Below, one piece after another: positions 6,417 to 17,300 of a stretch of DNA of 37,763 bases. The stretch is from a virus, in IMG/VR virus record IMGVR_UViG_3300018009_000009, positions 1-37,763 of that record; one strand, written 5' to 3'. The notes under the pieces were generated by a model. It searched no databases and had not been told where the DNA came from. It saw nothing but the letters and a program-made list of their open reading frames with translations. Within the stretch, counting starts at the first letter, position 1. Each line of letters opens with the position of its first letter. The translations under genes were made by a program, and so were the position numbers.

Positions 6417-6534
6417 GCTGGTAAATTCAGCCCCGGAAGACTTTCTGGTTCGACAAGGCAAGGCCCGCGCTTATAACGAGATGATTGCGGACCTACAACG
6501 GGTGCCCCTCAAACAAGGTGAGACGAGAAAATGA
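6289..6534 (+). CDS. Small helical protein overlapping the portal gene end
   Basis: 81 residues, charged and helical (KLNKEQLTELLDRISNLKG...). It starts at GTG 6289 (or the next codon, GTG 6292) after AGGGGGT, inside the portal coding sequence in a different frame, and ends with an ATGA overlap on the next start at 6531. The overlap on both sides indicates translational coupling between portal and scaffold. Function unknown. Small proteins here often act in head assembly. Confidence 0.75.
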   Translation: MVDKLNKEQLTELLDRISNLKGTPVHSDLIRLLNYRLDKSKDELVNSAPEDFLVRQGKARAYNEMIADLQRVPLKQGETRK

Positions 6535-7439
6535 CCACACAGGCGCTGGAGACCACTGTGACCAAGGCCGAAGAGCCGGTCGATACGTTCGCGGAAGCGT
6601 TCAAGCTCGCAACGCAGGATGATGCGCCGGACGCCGATAACGTTCAGCTTGAGATCGCAAAGGCGGCGGTCGAGGAGCCCGCGCCGCCCGAGCAAACTAA
6701 CTTTGATCCGGTGATCAAGGAGCCCGTGGTGGCTGTCGAGGAGCCCAAGGCCCCGGCGGTCGAGGAGCCCAAGGCCCCGGTGGTCGAGGAACCCAAGGCC
6801 CCGGCGGTCGATGACGGCTTGATGAACCGCTTTGTCGAGGCGCTGACCCAGAAGGTTGCCGCTCCGGCCCCGCAGCAGACCCAGCAGCAGGCCCCGGCGC
6901 TGTTTACGGACGTGGAAGCCAAGCTGCTGCAAGATTATGAGGCGGATTTTCCCGAAGTCGCGCGTGCTGAGGCCCTGCGGCGGCGTGCGGAGAACCAAGT
7001 GCTCGTGCAGCATATCTTTTCGCAGGTTGCGCAGGCGTTGCGCCCCATTCAGGAGGCGCTCGGCGGTGTTGTCGAGACGACCCACGTCGAAAATCTGCAC
7101 AAGGCGGTGCCGGACTACGACGATGTGCGCGATAAGGTCGTAAATTGGGTCGGAACGCAGCCGGCCTACTTGCGTGCTGCGTATGAGCATGTTATCCAAG
7201 AAGGCACGGTCGATGAGGTCGCTGATCTCATCACCCGCTACCGGACGGCGACAGGCGCGGCACCCGCTGCGGCGGCCCCTGTGGCGGTAATGGCCAAGAA
7301 AGATGTCGAGCTGCCTGACACAGCCAAACGAGCGGCTGCTGCGCTGGCCCCAGTCGCATCAAAACGCACGGCGGTCGTGCGAGGATCGGACCCCACTGAC
7401 TTCGATGGGGCGTTCTCGCAGTTCGCCAAAGAGCTTTGA
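6531..7439 (+). CDS. Scaffold-like head assembly protein
   Basis: 302 residues, acidic, Ala/Pro/Glu-rich N-terminal half, helical middle (about 125-245) and a small basic patch near the C-terminus (KKDVELPDTAKRAAA...KRTAVV). Three imperfect repeats of EEPKAPAV lie at about residues 69-95. Low complexity plus helices and a position just before the major capsid gene are typical of scaffolding proteins, which guide procapsid assembly and then leave. No sequence signature proves this. Starts in an ATGA overlap with the previous gene. Confidence 0.7.
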   Translation: MTTQALETTVTKAEEPVDTFAEAFKLATQDDAPDADNVQLEIAKAAVEEPAPPEQTNFDPVIKEPVVAVEEPKAPAVEEPKAPVVEEPKAPAVDDGLMNRFVEALTQKVAAPAPQQTQQQAPALFTDVEAKLLQDYEADFPEVARAEALRRRAENQVLVQHIFSQVAQALRPIQEALGGVVETTHVENLHKAVPDYDDVRDKVVNWVGTQPAYLRAAYEHVIQEGTVDEVADLITRYRTATGAAPAAAAPVAVMAKKDVELPDTAKRAAAALAPVASKRTAVVRGSDPTDFDGAFSQFAKEL

Positions 7440-7460
7440 TCCTGATAAGAGGAGCCACGC

Positions 7461-8510
7461 ATGTCTCAGATCACGTCTTATGGTGACATCTCGCCCGCAG
7501 TCGCCGCCTACGCGGTGGTGCGTCTGCTCAAGCGCGCGATGCCCTATCTCCACATTGAGAAGTTCGGCCAGACCTACCCCCTGCCGACCAACTCCACGCA
7601 GACCGCCAAGTTCCGCCGTTACTTCCTGCAAGGCGCGGGTGGTTCGGCTGGTACGAACACCAACGGTTCCGCGTTCTATATCCCGCTGGCCACCACGCCC
7701 CTTATCGAAGGCGTGACGCCCAACGGTTCGACCCTCGCCAATCAGGACTATACGGTGCAGCTCGCGCAGTATGGCGACTTCGTGACCATCACCGACGTGA
7801 TCGAAGACACCCATACCGATCCGATCCTCCAGCAGACGACCGACATTCTCGGCGAGCAGGCGGCGGTCACCGTCGAGACCCTGCGCTTCAACGTCCTCAA
7901 GGCGGGTCTGAACGTCTTCTTGGCCGGCAAGGTGGCTGGGCGTGCCCTCGTCGCCACCGCGATTACCCTCGCTGACCAGCGTGCGGTGACCACGGCTCTG
8001 AACCGTCAGAACGCCAAGAAGATCACGCAGGTTGTCGGCTCCACGGCGGACTTCAATACGAAGTCGGTCGAAGCGTCCTACATGGCCATCGTGCATCCCG
8101 ACGTGGAAACCGATCTCCGCAGCATCGCCGGCTTCAAGGTCGTCGCCGACTACGGCCCGCACACCACGCCGTTCGAGGGCGAGATCGGCTCTCTGGAGCA
8201 GGTCCGCTATCTGACCTCCACCGTGTTTACCCCGTGGGCCGATGCCGGCGCTGCCGTCTCCAGCGCGGCGTTCCGCTCGACCTCCGGCATCAACGCCGAC
8301 GTGTATCCGATCCTCGTCTTCGGTCGCGATGCCTTCGGCATTGTCCCGCTGAAAGGCAAGTCGGCCATGACGCCCATGGTGGTCAACCCGAAGCCCGTCT
8401 CCGGCGATCCGCTGGGCCAGCGTGGAACTGTCGGTTGGAAATTGTGGACCGCGACCGTCATCCTGCAAGACGCGTTCATGGCGCGTCTCGAAGTCGCCGT
8501 TTCGGCCTAA
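7461..8510 (+). CDS. Major capsid protein, N4-gp56 family
   Basis: 349 residues. The N-terminus IEKFGQTYPLPTNSTQTAKF followed by RRYFL, then PLIEGVTPNGS and YGDFVTITDVIEDTHTDPIL, is the hallmark order of the N4-gp56-type HK97-fold major capsid family. It forms the icosahedral shell. It follows scaffold by 21 bases with AAGAGGAG as ribosome site. A GC hairpin at 8517-8534 comes after the stop. Codon use is strongly biased to C/G third positions, as expected for the most abundant protein. Confidence 0.9.
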   Translation: MSQITSYGDISPAVAAYAVVRLLKRAMPYLHIEKFGQTYPLPTNSTQTAKFRRYFLQGAGGSAGTNTNGSAFYIPLATTPLIEGVTPNGSTLANQDYTVQLAQYGDFVTITDVIEDTHTDPILQQTTDILGEQAAVTVETLRFNVLKAGLNVFLAGKVAGRALVATAITLADQRAVTTALNRQNAKKITQVVGSTADFNTKSVEASYMAIVHPDVETDLRSIAGFKVVADYGPHTTPFEGEIGSLEQVRYLTSTVFTPWADAGAAVSSAAFRSTSGINADVYPILVFGRDAFGIVPLKGKSAMTPMVVNPKPVSGDPLGQRGTVGWKLWTATVILQDAFMARLEVAVSA

Positions 8511-8516
8511 TCTGGG

Positions 8517-8534
8517 TGGGGGCTTCAGCCCCCA
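8517..8534 (+). terminator. Weak GC hairpin after the major capsid gene
   Basis: TGGGGG-CTTCAG-CCCCCA followed by only TTT. It could be a weak terminator or a 3' stabilising hairpin for capsid mRNA. Confidence 0.45.
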
Positions 8535-8540
8535 TTTCCA

Positions 8541-8548
8541 CAGTAACT
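8541..8548 (+). repeat. CAGTAACT motif, intergenic
   Basis: Copy of the recurrent AGTWACT motif in the short spacer between major capsid and the next gene. It is followed by ATTCGGAG, which supplies the ribosome site of the gene starting at 8565. Confidence 0.5.
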
Positions 8549-8564
8549 ATTCGGAGACAGCATC

Positions 8565-8954
8565 ATGACCATCGACGTTATCGACGTTGCCCTGCACGCT
8601 CCCGCGTTCCCGGTGACCTATACCGGCCCCGGCACTCTGCTGGGCAACCCCTTCTACAGCACCAACCCCGACCTGCTGACCGGCTACTTCACGTCGGACG
8701 GCAACGTTGTGTCGATCCCGCTCGGCTTTGCGCCGCAGGAGATCGAGATCATCAACGAGACTGATGGCATCGTGTGGCAGTGGAACCGCGGCATGTCGGC
8801 CACCCACACCCTCAAGAGCATCGTGGCCGGCGCTTCGTCCCTCGACGCCACCTCGGCCATCGCGGTCACCACCTTCGACGGTCGTTCCACCGTTACGCTC
8901 TCGGCAGCGCTGGCGGCTTCGGCCAAGAACATCATCTACAAAATTCTCGGCTAA
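8565..8954 (+). CDS. Probable capsid decoration or head fibre-like protein
   Basis: 129 residues, predicted mostly beta (VTYTGPGTLLGNPFY, VVSIPLGFAPQEIEIIN, TVTLSAAL). It lies directly after the major capsid gene and is closed by a strong terminator, so it can be made at high level with capsid protein. Position, size and beta-rich composition fit a capsid-surface decoration protein. A minor head protein is the alternative. No signature residue was recognised. Confidence 0.55.
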   Translation: MTIDVIDVALHAPAFPVTYTGPGTLLGNPFYSTNPDLLTGYFTSDGNVVSIPLGFAPQEIEIINETDGIVWQWNRGMSATHTLKSIVAGASSLDATSAIAVTTFDGRSTVTLSAALAASAKNIIYKILG

Positions 8955-8976
8955 CGTCCTCCCAGACGTTTCCACT

Positions 8977-9007
8977 GGGGGAGGGTTAATACCCCTCCCC
9001 CATTTTT
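8977..9007 (+). terminator. Strong intrinsic terminator
   Basis: A 9-bp stem GGGGGAGGG / CCCTCCCCC (8977-8985 with 8993-9001), a 7-base loop, then ATTTTT. It closes the capsid module. Confidence 0.8.
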
Positions 9008-9040
9008 GTAGGTGCGTACATGGACTGCGGAGCTAGCATC

Positions 9041-9289
9041 ATGACTGACTGCGCGCGCATTAAGCGCCTCGCCAACGGCTATACCATCTCGGTTGACGAT
9101 CCCAAGATCGAGGCCGCGAACCGCAAGCGGAAAGACAGCGTGCCGTGGGTTGATCCGACCCGCGAGTTCGTGTTCGCCAACGTGGCGGACGTGCTGGAGT
9201 GGTTGGAAAAGAACCTCGATAAGGCCTTGCCGGACGACGATTTCGATAGTAGCTTCACGGCTGCATTACTGGAGGACGATGAAAAATGA
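9041..9289 (+). CDS. Small hypothetical phage protein
   Basis: 82 residues, charged, with the pattern IKRLANGYTISVDDP...WVDPTREFVFANVADVLEWLEKNLDKALP that I associate with short conserved phage proteins next to the capsid genes. Function unknown. ATG 9041 is chosen because GGAG lies 8 bases before it. An in-frame ATG at 9020 with AGGTG is possible. The acidic end (PDDDFDSS...LLEDDEK) overlaps the next start by four bases. Confidence 0.65.
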   Translation: MTDCARIKRLANGYTISVDDPKIEAANRKRKDSVPWVDPTREFVFANVADVLEWLEKNLDKALPDDDFDSSFTAALLEDDEK

Positions 9290-9600
9290 GTGAGCCGATC
9301 AAACCGCAGAAGCCCAACCTCGCCGGGCTCTCCAACACCCCGACCAAGACGGTGCGGATCAACGTCGAAGAAAACGACGCCATTCCGCCGTCTGGACTGT
9401 TCGTGTCCCTCAACGGGCGCGCTTATCTGATCCAGCCGGGCAAAAACGTGGACGTGCCTGTCGGCGTTGTTGAAATCCTCGAAAACGCCATCTATGATGC
9501 GCCGCAGGTGGACCCTTCGACTGGCCGTGTTGTCGGTACGTCTTCGCGGCTTCGCTTCCCCTTCCGTCTGGTGCGCAAGGTGGCAGCCACAGAGGACTGA
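9286..9600 (+). CDS. Hypothetical structural protein of the head region
   Basis: 104 residues. The core TKTVRINVEENDAIPPSGLF, then LNGRAYLIQPGKNVDVPVGVV, is a pattern common in phages that use the N4-gp56-type capsid protein, generally annotated as a virion or hypothetical protein. Compact beta-rich fold predicted. Starts in an ATGA overlap (9286-9289) and ends two bases before the next gene. Confidence 0.65.
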   Translation: MSEPIKPQKPNLAGLSNTPTKTVRINVEENDAIPPSGLFVSLNGRAYLIQPGKNVDVPVGVVEILENAIYDAPQVDPSTGRVVGTSSRLRFPFRLVRKVAATED

Positions 9601-9602
9601 CG

Positions 9603-10373
9603 ATGCAGCTCGGCGATCTCCTTGAGGAACTGAGGGAGAATATCCTTCGCGACCGATCCTCCCAGATCGACGGGCCATCCGATCAGCTTTGGACGGACAG
9701 GACGCTTGTCCGCTACATCAACGAGGCCCACCGGCGCTTTGCGCGGATGAGCCTCACCATCCACGACGGTTCCTCGCGTGAGGCGACGTATCTGACCCTG
9801 TTGGACAGCGTCAACACCTACGCGTTGCACCCCTCGGTGCTGGCGGTCGTCTCGGCCAAGATCACAGGCGACACCGCCGACTTGGCGCGCGCAGGCCATG
9901 CGGCCTTCTCGACGTACAGCAAACCCGACCCCTACTTTTTCGATCCGCAGAACCTCTCGACCATGCCGCCCGGTAAGGTGCTGGCTTACTCGACCGATGA
10001 GCAGCTCTCGGAGACGGACGGCGGGGAACGATCCGTAGTTACTTTGACCACCTTTCCGATCCCGGCGGCTCCGTATCTGGCCCAGCCGGTGCGGCTGCGT
10101 GTGGTGCGGCTGCCGCTGAATGATTTTGTGTTGGCCGATCTCACGGCGACCCCGGAGATACCGGAGATACACCATCTGGAGATGCTGGATTGGGCGGCAT
10201 ACCTTGCGCTGCGCATCGCGGACCACGATGCTGGTAACCCGCAGCGCGCCGCTGAGTTTCGCGCTTCGTTTGAGGCCCACGCGGCGCAGGCGAAGAAGGA
10301 CATGATGCGCAAGCTGTTCGCCCCCGCCCAGTGGGGTTTCGGGCGCAACGGTTTCACTTGGGCGGGGAACTAA
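9603..10373 (+). CDS. Head-tail adaptor-like protein
   Basis: 256 residues. The N-terminal helices (LGDLLEELRENIL, TDRTLVRYINEAHRRFARMS), a beta-rich middle and C-terminal helices (HHLEMLDWAAYLALRIADHDAGN) have the layout of the adaptor proteins that bind under the portal in short-tailed phages and complete the connector. Its place after capsid genes and before the ejection proteins agrees. The exact family is uncertain. A near copy of the recurrent motif (AGTTACT) lies at 10037-10043. Confidence 0.6.
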   Translation: MQLGDLLEELRENILRDRSSQIDGPSDQLWTDRTLVRYINEAHRRFARMSLTIHDGSSREATYLTLLDSVNTYALHPSVLAVVSAKITGDTADLARAGHAAFSTYSKPDPYFFDPQNLSTMPPGKVLAYSTDEQLSETDGGERSVVTLTTFPIPAAPYLAQPVRLRVVRLPLNDFVLADLTATPEIPEIHHLEMLDWAAYLALRIADHDAGNPQRAAEFRASFEAHAAQAKKDMMRKLFAPAQWGFGRNGFTWAGN

Positions 10374-10376
10374 GTT

Positions 10377-11342
10377 ATGACCTCGAAAGTTATGGATATT
10401 AGCGGCGGTGGGATGCCTCCGGTGACCCCGCTGACCCCGGTCATCACCGACAACACCCAAACCACGCCCCCACCCCCGCTCCCGCCGAGACAGGGGTTGG
10501 ATACCGGCACGATTGGCGGGCTGATCGGCGCTGGAGCGGCTGGCGTTGCGAAGGCTGCGCCGTATGTGCAACCTCTCGCGGCGAGGGCGCTTGTGGGCGC
10601 GGGTGCGCTGGGTCTCCCGACTGCGGGTGTTGGTGCGGCTGCGCTGGGTATCCCGCTTGCGGCGGGCGCCGCTGTACCGGCTGTTGGTGGGGTGGTTGGT
10701 CACACGCTGGCAGGCCCCATCGCTGACATGATTATGCCCCAGTCCCCACTGCGACAGCAGCTCAGCCAAGATGCTTCGGCGATTGGCGACGCGTCTGGTT
10801 TCGGCAAGATACAGGCGGCAGTGGGGTTGTACGATAATGCCCGGCTCAACATGTTGAAGAGTGCGTGGGGTGGCTTCGGTGAGGGCATCCAAGGGTTGCG
10901 TGAGGCCATGGCGCAAAAAGGCGTGGTCGGCGGGATGTTGAGCGGGCAACCGTCCGCGCAGGCAGCCCCGGCGCAGGCAGCTCCGGCGCAGGCAGCTCCG
11001 GCGCAGGCAGCTCCGGGGCAGGCAGCTAAGCAGATTGTTCCGGGTAGCCCCGAGCACGGTCAGGCGGCCTTCGCGATGCAGCCTGACCAGTTCAAGCAGT
11101 CGTTGAAAGGTATGACCAACCACGAGGGTATGCAGCTCTTGCAGGCAATGGCACAAATCCCATCGCATGGCGATCAAGCGCTGGCTGAGGTGCACAACCT
11201 GTATAACAAGCAATACGCGGCTGAGCTGAACGATGCCACGTCGCCGGCTGAGCAGCTAAAGGCGTATCAAAATCACGTTGATCGCTTGCTCACCGTCTCG
11301 GTGCGCGGTATTGGTGCTATGAACCCCGATTTACGCAGATAA
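10377..11342 (+). CDS. Ejection/internal virion protein candidate
   Basis: 321 residues. After a Pro-rich start there is a long Gly/Ala hydrophobic stretch (about 40-115) that could insert in membranes, an AQAAP repeat (about 193-217), then a helical C-terminus. Such composition just before a giant ejection protein fits a small internal protein delivered with DNA to form the cell-envelope channel. No homologous motif recognised. GGGGAA lies before ATG. Confidence 0.55.
   Translation: MTSKVMDISGGGMPPVTPLTPVITDNTQTTPPPPLPPRQGLDTGTIGGLIGAGAAGVAKAAPYVQPLAARALVGAGALGLPTAGVGAAALGIPLAAGAAVPAVGGVVGHTLAGPIADMIMPQSPLRQQLSQDASAIGDASGFGKIQAAVGLYDNARLNMLKSAWGGFGEGIQGLREAMAQKGVVGGMLSGQPSAQAAPAQAAPAQAAPAQAAPGQAAKQIVPGSPEHGQAAFAMQPDQFKQSLKGMTNHEGMQLLQAMAQIPSHGDQALAEVHNLYNKQYAAELNDATSPAEQLKAYQNHVDRLLTVSVRGIGAMNPDLRR
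10956..11030 (+). repeat. Five 15-bp coding repeats (AQAAP)
   Basis: Unit GCGCAGGCAGCTCCG repeated five times in frame (the last diverged), encoding AQAAP. It probably forms a flexible linker. Confidence 0.8.
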
Positions 11343-11361
11343 GCACAGGATAAGCTGGCAC

Positions 11362-14300
11362 ATGGCACAGATCACCGATGTCCAGCAGCCCGCGTTGCCG
11401 GCTGTTGCCAACCTCCCGTCGTTCGCACCACCTCGGGGGTTTGGGCGGGCGTCGTTGGATCAGCTCAATGGTGGTCAACCATCGTTGATTGGTGGCGCAC
11501 TCTCCGCTGGCACACATGAGCTGGGTAGCCAGTTCGGCGGGTTTGTCAGCGCGCTCGGTACGACGCTGGGCATGAACGGCGTCTCTGACTGGGGTCAGCA
11601 GGTTGCGCAGTCGCAGGCAGCGGCTGCGGCGCAGAATGGCCGACCGGACTTGGATGCTGACCCGTGGTCGCCGTCTGGTATGGCTTACGGGCTGGTTAAG
11701 GGCCTGCCGATGTTGACGGGTGTCGCGCTTGCACATCGTCTCGGTGCGAAGCGGCTGGCTCCTGCTCTCGGTGTGTCTGAGGGCGTCGGTGGCACACTCG
11801 GTGCTGGTGCGGCGTTGTATCCCGGCATGGTCGGCAGCAACGTCGAGACTGCGCGCAAAGCCAACGGAGGGGAGCTGACACCGAACGCTGCGGCTGCCTC
11901 GCTGGCTATGGGTGTCCCGGAGGCGGCGATTGGCTCCATTGTGCCGGGTAATGTCGATAAGATGCTCGCGCGCGGTATGGCCGGCGACTGGCTGTCGCGG
12001 CTCGGGAAGGGTGCCGCGATTAACGCTGGTATGGGTGGTGTGCAGGGCGCTGCCAACACCGTGTTCAACCAGTTCCTTGGTGACCAGAGCCGCCCCATCG
12101 CGGATCGGGCGAATGACGTTGTGCAGTCGGCGCTGCAAGGCGCGTTTCAGGGCGGCGTCATCGGTGGCGTCTTCGGTGTTGTGGGTGGTCGGAAGCGTGT
12201 TGCCCCGACCGCGACGGATGACGCCCTGACGAGCGCTGCGACGGTGCCGGGCGCGACGGATGCCGAGCCCGCGAAGACCACTGTTGGCCCTGCTGACGCG
12301 AGCGGTGCTGCGCAGGTGGGCCTCGACCTCCCCGAGCAGCAGACGCCGCAGATGGCGGATCACCCGCTTGCGCCTGAGATGCAAGGCCCGACGATCCCGC
12401 CCGAGATGGTGAATGGCCGGCAGATGTCGCTGTTCACGCCCGACGAAGAGGGTGCGCGGCAGGCCGACATTTTCAAGATGCGCGGCGTGGTGCGTGATGC
12501 GCTTGGCAAGGCTGAGCTGGACCCCAACACCGATACGTCCTTCGTGGATAATCTGAACGCCACCAACACGCCGGAGCTGATTAAGGCCCTACGCGAGCAG
12601 GTAACGCGCTACGACCGCGACAAAGACGGTGCGATGCCTGCGTGGTTCAAAGAGCTTGCCGCTGCGCATGGCGTTGTGGACGAGACGGGCAAGACGCGTA
12701 ACCTCACCGATGAACATGCTGACCTGCTCACGCAGATCGAGACACAGAAGGGTGCCGGGAACGGTACGTATCAGACACTTTTGGAGCGCGCCGCGCAGCG
12801 TAAGGCGGAAGGCAATGACGCTCGGCAGACCGTCCTATTGGATCAAGCAAATACGATCCGCGCGCGAAACGATGAAAAGGTCGCAGCCCTCCAAAAGCGA
12901 GCCGACGAACTAACGCCGCTCATGGACCAGCACGCGCAGGCTGACGCGCTGCCGGATAAGTTCTCGCCGAAGCAGGTGCCTGACACGCTGAGCGACAAAC
13001 CGAAGGCCGCAGCGCTCTATCAGCAGATGGAGCTTTTGCGCGACCACTCGCCTGATCCCAAGATCGCTGAGCGTGCTGCACGGGCGTCTGATTTGCTGCG
13101 GTCGGGGCGGCAGGACCAGATGCGCCGTGCAGCGCAGATTGCGCAGGACTTCGCTGATCGTGTGGCGCGTGAGTGGGGTTACAGCGACAGGGACAAGCCG
13201 GTCGCTCCTGCCGTGGACGAGGACGCTGCCCGGCGAGCCGCTGACGACACTACCCAGCCGGCTCCGGCCCCTGACACGACCGTGGACGAGGACGCTGCCC
13301 GGCGAGCCGCTGACGACACTACCCAGCCGGCTCCGGCCCCTGACACGACCGTGGACGAGGACGCTGCCCGGCGGGTGGCCGCCGAGGCTCCCGAGACGCC
13401 TGCGGAGCGGGAAGCCGCAGTAACTGCGCCCCCGGCCACCCCGGATGCCCAGCCTGTGGTCGCTGCCCCGGAGGGCATCCCGTTCATGGTCACCAAGGCC
13501 ATGCGTAAAACGCTGCTGGAGCGGGGCTATACGGTTGACGACGTGCGCAACATGACGCCTGCGAAGGCGCGGGAGGCGTTGCAAGCTCCCACGGCTCCCA
13601 CAGCTCCCCCGGTTGTGGATAATCCCACCCCGTCGCCCGAAGCGCAGATGAGGGTTCGGGATGAGATTGCCCCGTCGATGTTGGAGGCTCAGCGTAAGGA
13701 GCTTGAGGATCACGTCGCGCGCACGCAGGCGGATCGTGCCACGCGGTTGCAGGCTGAGAGGCAGGCCGCACTTAGCCAGACCGGGGCGTATCAGCCGCCC
13801 AAGAAGAGCATCTCCCTCGGGGGTATCCAGCGGTCGAAGGACGCACTGGCGACCATGGCTGAGCCGGCGGGTCGGACGCAGGCTGACGTGGATGCCGAGC
13901 ACCTGATCTCCAATGGTGCGACCGGCGCGCAGGTGCTCAAGCATATTGAGGACACCACCACCGATCCGAACTTGCGCCGTCTGGCCAAGAAGATGCGGGA
14001 GAGGGGCCTTGACCCCACAATCTCGTATGGCACGCGGGATGAGATTGAGGCGGATGCGCAGGCGACGCAGGGTAAGACCTTCGACGCCACGAACGCGGAC
14101 GCGGCGTATAACGAGACGACGAACCATGTGTGGCTGGCATCGCGTGAGAACACGCACCAGAATATCATGCACGAGATGATGCACTCCGCGACGTGGAAGG
14201 CGATTGAGGCCGGCGGACCCATCGCGAAGCGTATGAACGACCTGTTTGAGCAGGTTAAGCGGTCGGCAGCAGTGCGTCTGGATAAGGCTGCGGGCAAAGT

Positions 14301-17300
14301 GCCGTATGGTCTGACCAACCTGCACGAGTTTGTTGCTGAGGCGTTCACGAACCCGTGGTTCCGTGACACCCTCTCTAAGGTCACGATGCCCGGTGAGACC
14401 AAGACCCTCTGGGGCAAGTTCAAGGATGCGGTTAAGCGGTTGTTCAACCAGCCAGAGAAGACCCGCACGGCGCTCGATGAAATTATGGACATGGGGCAAG
14501 ACCTCATGGACGAGCACCAGAAGATCGACGTGTCGCCGCAAAGTGAGGCGATCATGGCCAAACGCGTTGCGGATGAGCATGAGAAAGTCAGCATAGTAGG
14601 CGCAGGCATCTTCCATCAAGCGCAGGATAGCCTCAGCAAGCTGGCCAACCTCGTCTCAAATCCGAAAGAGATGGGCACGAAGATCAGTGCGTTCGCTGAC
14701 TACAATATGACCCGCACACAGATGATCCGGCGTCATGCGGCTGAGTTTGCGTCCGGCGCAACGCAGCACATGGAGGATGCGTGGGCAGCGCACACGGCCA
14801 TTGGTCAAGCTGCGGCAACGACCGGCTTGCATGTTAAGGTCGCCATCGACGGGATTAAGGATGTTGCGACGCGTGATGCGGCGCTGCGGGATGCGTTTTG
14901 GTCGAGCCAGATCGGGGCGCACCCGTTCAAGACGTTTGCGGAGCAGCCGAACCTCCACAACCGTAAGGATCGGGCGATCATTCAGCCGGAAATCGACCGC
15001 ATCGCGAAGGCGTTCAACGACGTGTACCGCCAGAAGGGCGCGCGTGACGCGATCACGCAGGCGCACGCGGCTGGTGAGGCGCAGAACGCATCGCAGATGA
15101 TGCTGGGGCTGCACGAGTTTATGCGCCGGGAGAAATTCGGTGACTTGATTACCGATGCGGACGTGCACGACCAGTTCGCGAATAATGCCGATGCGCACAC
15201 CCCGGCGACTGCGGCTACGTTCTATAGGGCTGCGCTGGATAAGCAGGTCGCCAACATCAAGCAGTTTGTGGATGCGCAGGAAGGCTCTGTCGCCCATCTG
15301 CCCCAGAACGATAGTGCGCGGCAGGCTGTGACGGCGCAGCTCAAAGACTTGAAGGGTCAGCTCAACGCAATCAGCAGTAACTTGATCACCCACGAGCACT
15401 CGCCGTATATGCCTTCCGGTCGTGAGGGTGAATACGCGGCGGCGTTCACGTTGAAGCTCGGCGACGATGGGCAAATCCACCCGCAGGCGTTGGCGGCGTT
15501 ACAGGACGGGCTTGCTGCGCGCGGCCTGAATGTCGGCATCAATCAGCATGTGGATAACCCGAGTGTGTTTATTCGGGTGGGTACGCTCGACAAAGCGCAG
15601 CAGATTGCCGATCTCGCGCAGGATTTGGGTAAGCGCGGCTTGCTGGACGAAAAGGGCGATGCTCCACTGGCAAAGCGGTTGGATGACGATGCCATGGCGA
15701 GCCGCACGCGGCCTGCGTGGGTGAAGCAGATGATGGACAGTGTGGCGCAGGATACGCGTATTCCCGAGGAGCAGCGGGCCGCGATCCATGACCAGCTTCG
15801 TCAGACGTGGGCTGACATTTTGCCGTCGCGTGACGTGGTGCAGCTCGCCCGCAAAAACGTCCAAGGCTTCTCCACTGACGTGGCGCGGGCGCTGGATCGT
15901 CGTAACAGTGTGTGGGCGAACGGGCTTGCCAATCTCGTGACGCAAGAGCGCAAGAACGTCGCGTTTGGTGAGATGCGGGATGATATTGGCAATCTTCAAC
16001 GGCAGCCCGATGTATCCAAGACGGTCAGCGCGCAGAACTGTCTCAATGAGCTGGCTACGCGTGAAGTTGGCCGTGACTGGCGTCCGCAAACGACAGGGGG
16101 TGATACCTTCCGCTCCGCGCTCCATGCGTGGCAGCTCGGCGTGTCCCCCGCGTATTTTGTGCTGGAGCTGTCGCAGGCCCCCATGTTCGTGCTTCCGGCT
16201 ATGTCTGCGGAGCGGGGTATTGCGAAATCCACTGCTGCGCTGACCAGCAACCTTGCTATGACGATTAAAGTCATGCGCGCTATTTCGAGTGGTCCGCTGG
16301 GCAAGTACGGCGTGTTCACCGCGCAGGGGTTGAAGGACGCGAATATCCCGCCGGCTATCGCTGAGCATCTCCTCAAGTGCAACAATCGTGGCTGGTTTGA
16401 AAACTCAGCCACGCGTGAGCTTGGGATGTCTGCGGACGGTCGCGCACAAACCACCACCCAGAAGGCAATCCACTGGGCGAACTTGTCCGCGCTCTACACC
16501 GAAGTTGCCATGCACGTAAACACGGCTCTGGCCGTGAAATCGCTGCACGATACCAAGCCATTCGCGGAGGGGCTGGATGCCGCGACTGACCGCATCATGG
16601 AGAAGGGTCACTGGAAGTGGGGCGCAGGAGAGAACGCGCGCTCCATGGGCAAGCAGGGTTTTGCCGGCAAAGCGACGCCCTATCTGACGCAGTTCATGGG
16701 CTGGCAGATGAAGGCTCTTGAGACCTATTACCGCGAGCTGCACACTGTGTTCAGCGGCGATGCCTCGCGTGATGCGCGAATACAGTCCGCTAAGTTTATC
16801 GGCGGTCATATGGCTGCGGTTGTGGCGTTCTCCGGCTTGTCCGGTTTGCCCACGACGCCGCTTATGGGTCTGGCGTCGAAGGTCATGAACACGCTGACCG
16901 GGTCGGATCAATACGATTTCGAGCAGAACTATCGTAGTTATCTTACAAGCATGTTCGGCAAGGAGTTCGGTGACGCCATGGCGCGCGGTCTTCCGCATCT
17001 GGCCGGATTTGACATGAGCGACGTGGGTGATGAGGGCTTGGTCCCCGGCGGTCGGTTCCTCGCAGATCAGCGGAAGTGGCAGGATGCTTCCAAAGACGCC
17101 GCGTGGCGGTCGATGGGTGCGGGTATCGGCTTCGCGAGCAACGCTGTTGGCGCGATGCAGGATTGGTCGATGGGTAACCCCGAAGCAGCTCTCCGCAAGT
17201 TGCTGCCGGCCACGCTGCGTAACCCGTATGAAGCGTACATGATGCACGAGCATGGCTACGTCAACAACTCGGGCGTGAAGGCACCGATCCAGCCGACGAG

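Noticed and set aside
9492-11213. 573-residue leftward ORF
   Set aside because: Antisense to the adaptor and internal protein genes, His/Arg/Leu-biased composition typical of shadow frames.
12910-14619. 569-residue leftward ORF inside the giant gene
   Set aside because: Antisense shadow. It covers the 69-bp repeat and the zinc-protease codons of the real gene.
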